From Pandoraea oxalativorans (lineage in GTDB: Bacteria; Pseudomonadota; Gammaproteobacteria; Burkholderiales; Burkholderiaceae), in the NCBI RefSeq assembly GCF_000972785.3, contig NZ_CP011253.3:3224001-3288000 (forward strand): a stretch of 64,000 bases of DNA, in the 5' to 3' direction. Below are positions 63,721 to 64,000 of this stretch, one piece after another. The translations under genes were made by a program, and so were the position numbers. Every line of letters starts with the position of its first letter. Positions within the stretch are counted from its first letter, which is position 1. The notes under the pieces were generated by a model. It was not told where the DNA came from. It searched no databases and was given only the letters and a program-made list of their open reading frames with translations.

Positions 63721-64000
63721 GGTCACTACCTTCGGACGCTCGCGCGTCGCATGAAATGCAATTGCATCGAACAGTAGCGAGCCAAATTGCATGTCGCAAG
63801 ATAACGATTCCATGAAATGAGATAAATTTTCAGCTTATTCCGTTTAATGGAATGTTTCACGGATGGGCAACGCCTTTCGTTTCGCGTCAACGTCTCGGGA
63901 TAATCCCTAACTTATGCCGAATATTGATTATTTTTGCGGGTTTCGACGCATCGCAGTAGTTTTCAAGATGTAGCGGCTTACGCTAGTATTTCACTTGACG
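63721..64000. other. Promoter/operator region of the ABC importer-dehydrogenase operon
   Basis: About 280 bases with no gene seen, AT-rich from 63795 on. It contains a perfect 12-bp palindrome, a repeated AATTGCAT half-site and a further inverted repeat (ATTCCAT 63807 / ATGGAAT 63847). A divergent regulator gene may begin beyond the window. Confidence 0.55.
63756..63792. promoter_or_regulatory. Candidate operator: ATGCAATTGCAT palindrome plus half-site
   Basis: ATGCAATTGCAT at 63756-63767 is a perfect 12-bp palindrome, and its half AATTGCAT recurs at 63785-63792, 25 bases on. It lies 36-72 bases before the ATPase start, where a repressor or activator would act. Confidence 0.5.

Overview
The window is GC-rich, tightly packed bacterial chromosome from a betaproteobacterium. 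Gene content and protein style (DUF2968, DUF2147, DUF2939 and DUF3613 proteins, a Tad locus with a sigma-54 activator, zapE after odhA-odhB-lpdA, cysI-DUF934) point to Burkholderiaceae. Pandoraea is my best guess, but that genus call is inference from memory of similar gene orders, not a search. No insertion sequence, CRISPR array or prophage was seen.

Layout. 1-2,940: 3'-truncated kup potassium transporter and a DUF2968 exported protein. 3,278-18,035 (all minus strand): a complete Tad/Flp type IVc pilus locus, read from 18,035 downward: flp1, flp2, tadV, tadE, rcpC, rcpA, tadZ, tadA, tadB, tadC, tadD, a DUF3613 protein, tadG and a sigma-54 enhancer-binding regulator. 18,036-19,036: a 1-kb regulatory region, AT-rich in part, with two exact-spacing sigma-54 promoters on the plus strand and a cluster of GTTAC/GTAAC half-sites. 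19,037-24,840 (plus strand, divergent from tad): a small gene that looks frameshifted, three paralogous Gly/Ser-rich lipoproteins (one with four 81-bp tandem repeats) and a MarR-type regulator between the second and third. This is the least explained and most interesting part of the window. The likely reading is a sigma-54-controlled surface lipoprotein system tied to the Tad pilus.

25,141-39,474: a class-3-lipase-like protein with no signal peptide, two DUF2147 proteins, a DUF2939 protein, a small Pro-rich exported protein, zapE, the 2-oxoglutarate dehydrogenase operon (odhA-odhB-lpdA), a small lipoprotein, a chemoreceptor and a TPR protein. 39,616-49,240: LysE-family exporter, penicillin-binding protein 1A, azlCD branched-chain amino acid exporter, gshA, a TauE/SafE permease, a medium-chain acyl-CoA synthetase-like enzyme and tRNA-Pro(GGG). 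49,266-50,334: three small unknown genes. 50,371-53,325: DUF934 and cysI (with a fused N-terminal DUF2849-like region), then a divergent 81-aa gene behind a near-perfect LexA box.

53,361-64,000: small exported protein, GGDEF-type protein with a degenerate GGEAF motif, DUF1275 protein, BLUF photosensor, and a seven-gene minus-strand operon. That operon encodes a PotABCD-type ABC importer plus an HcnABC/opine-oxidase-like three-subunit dehydrogenase, preceded by palindromic operator candidates. Its likely job is uptake and oxidation of an unidentified amine or (imino) amino acid.
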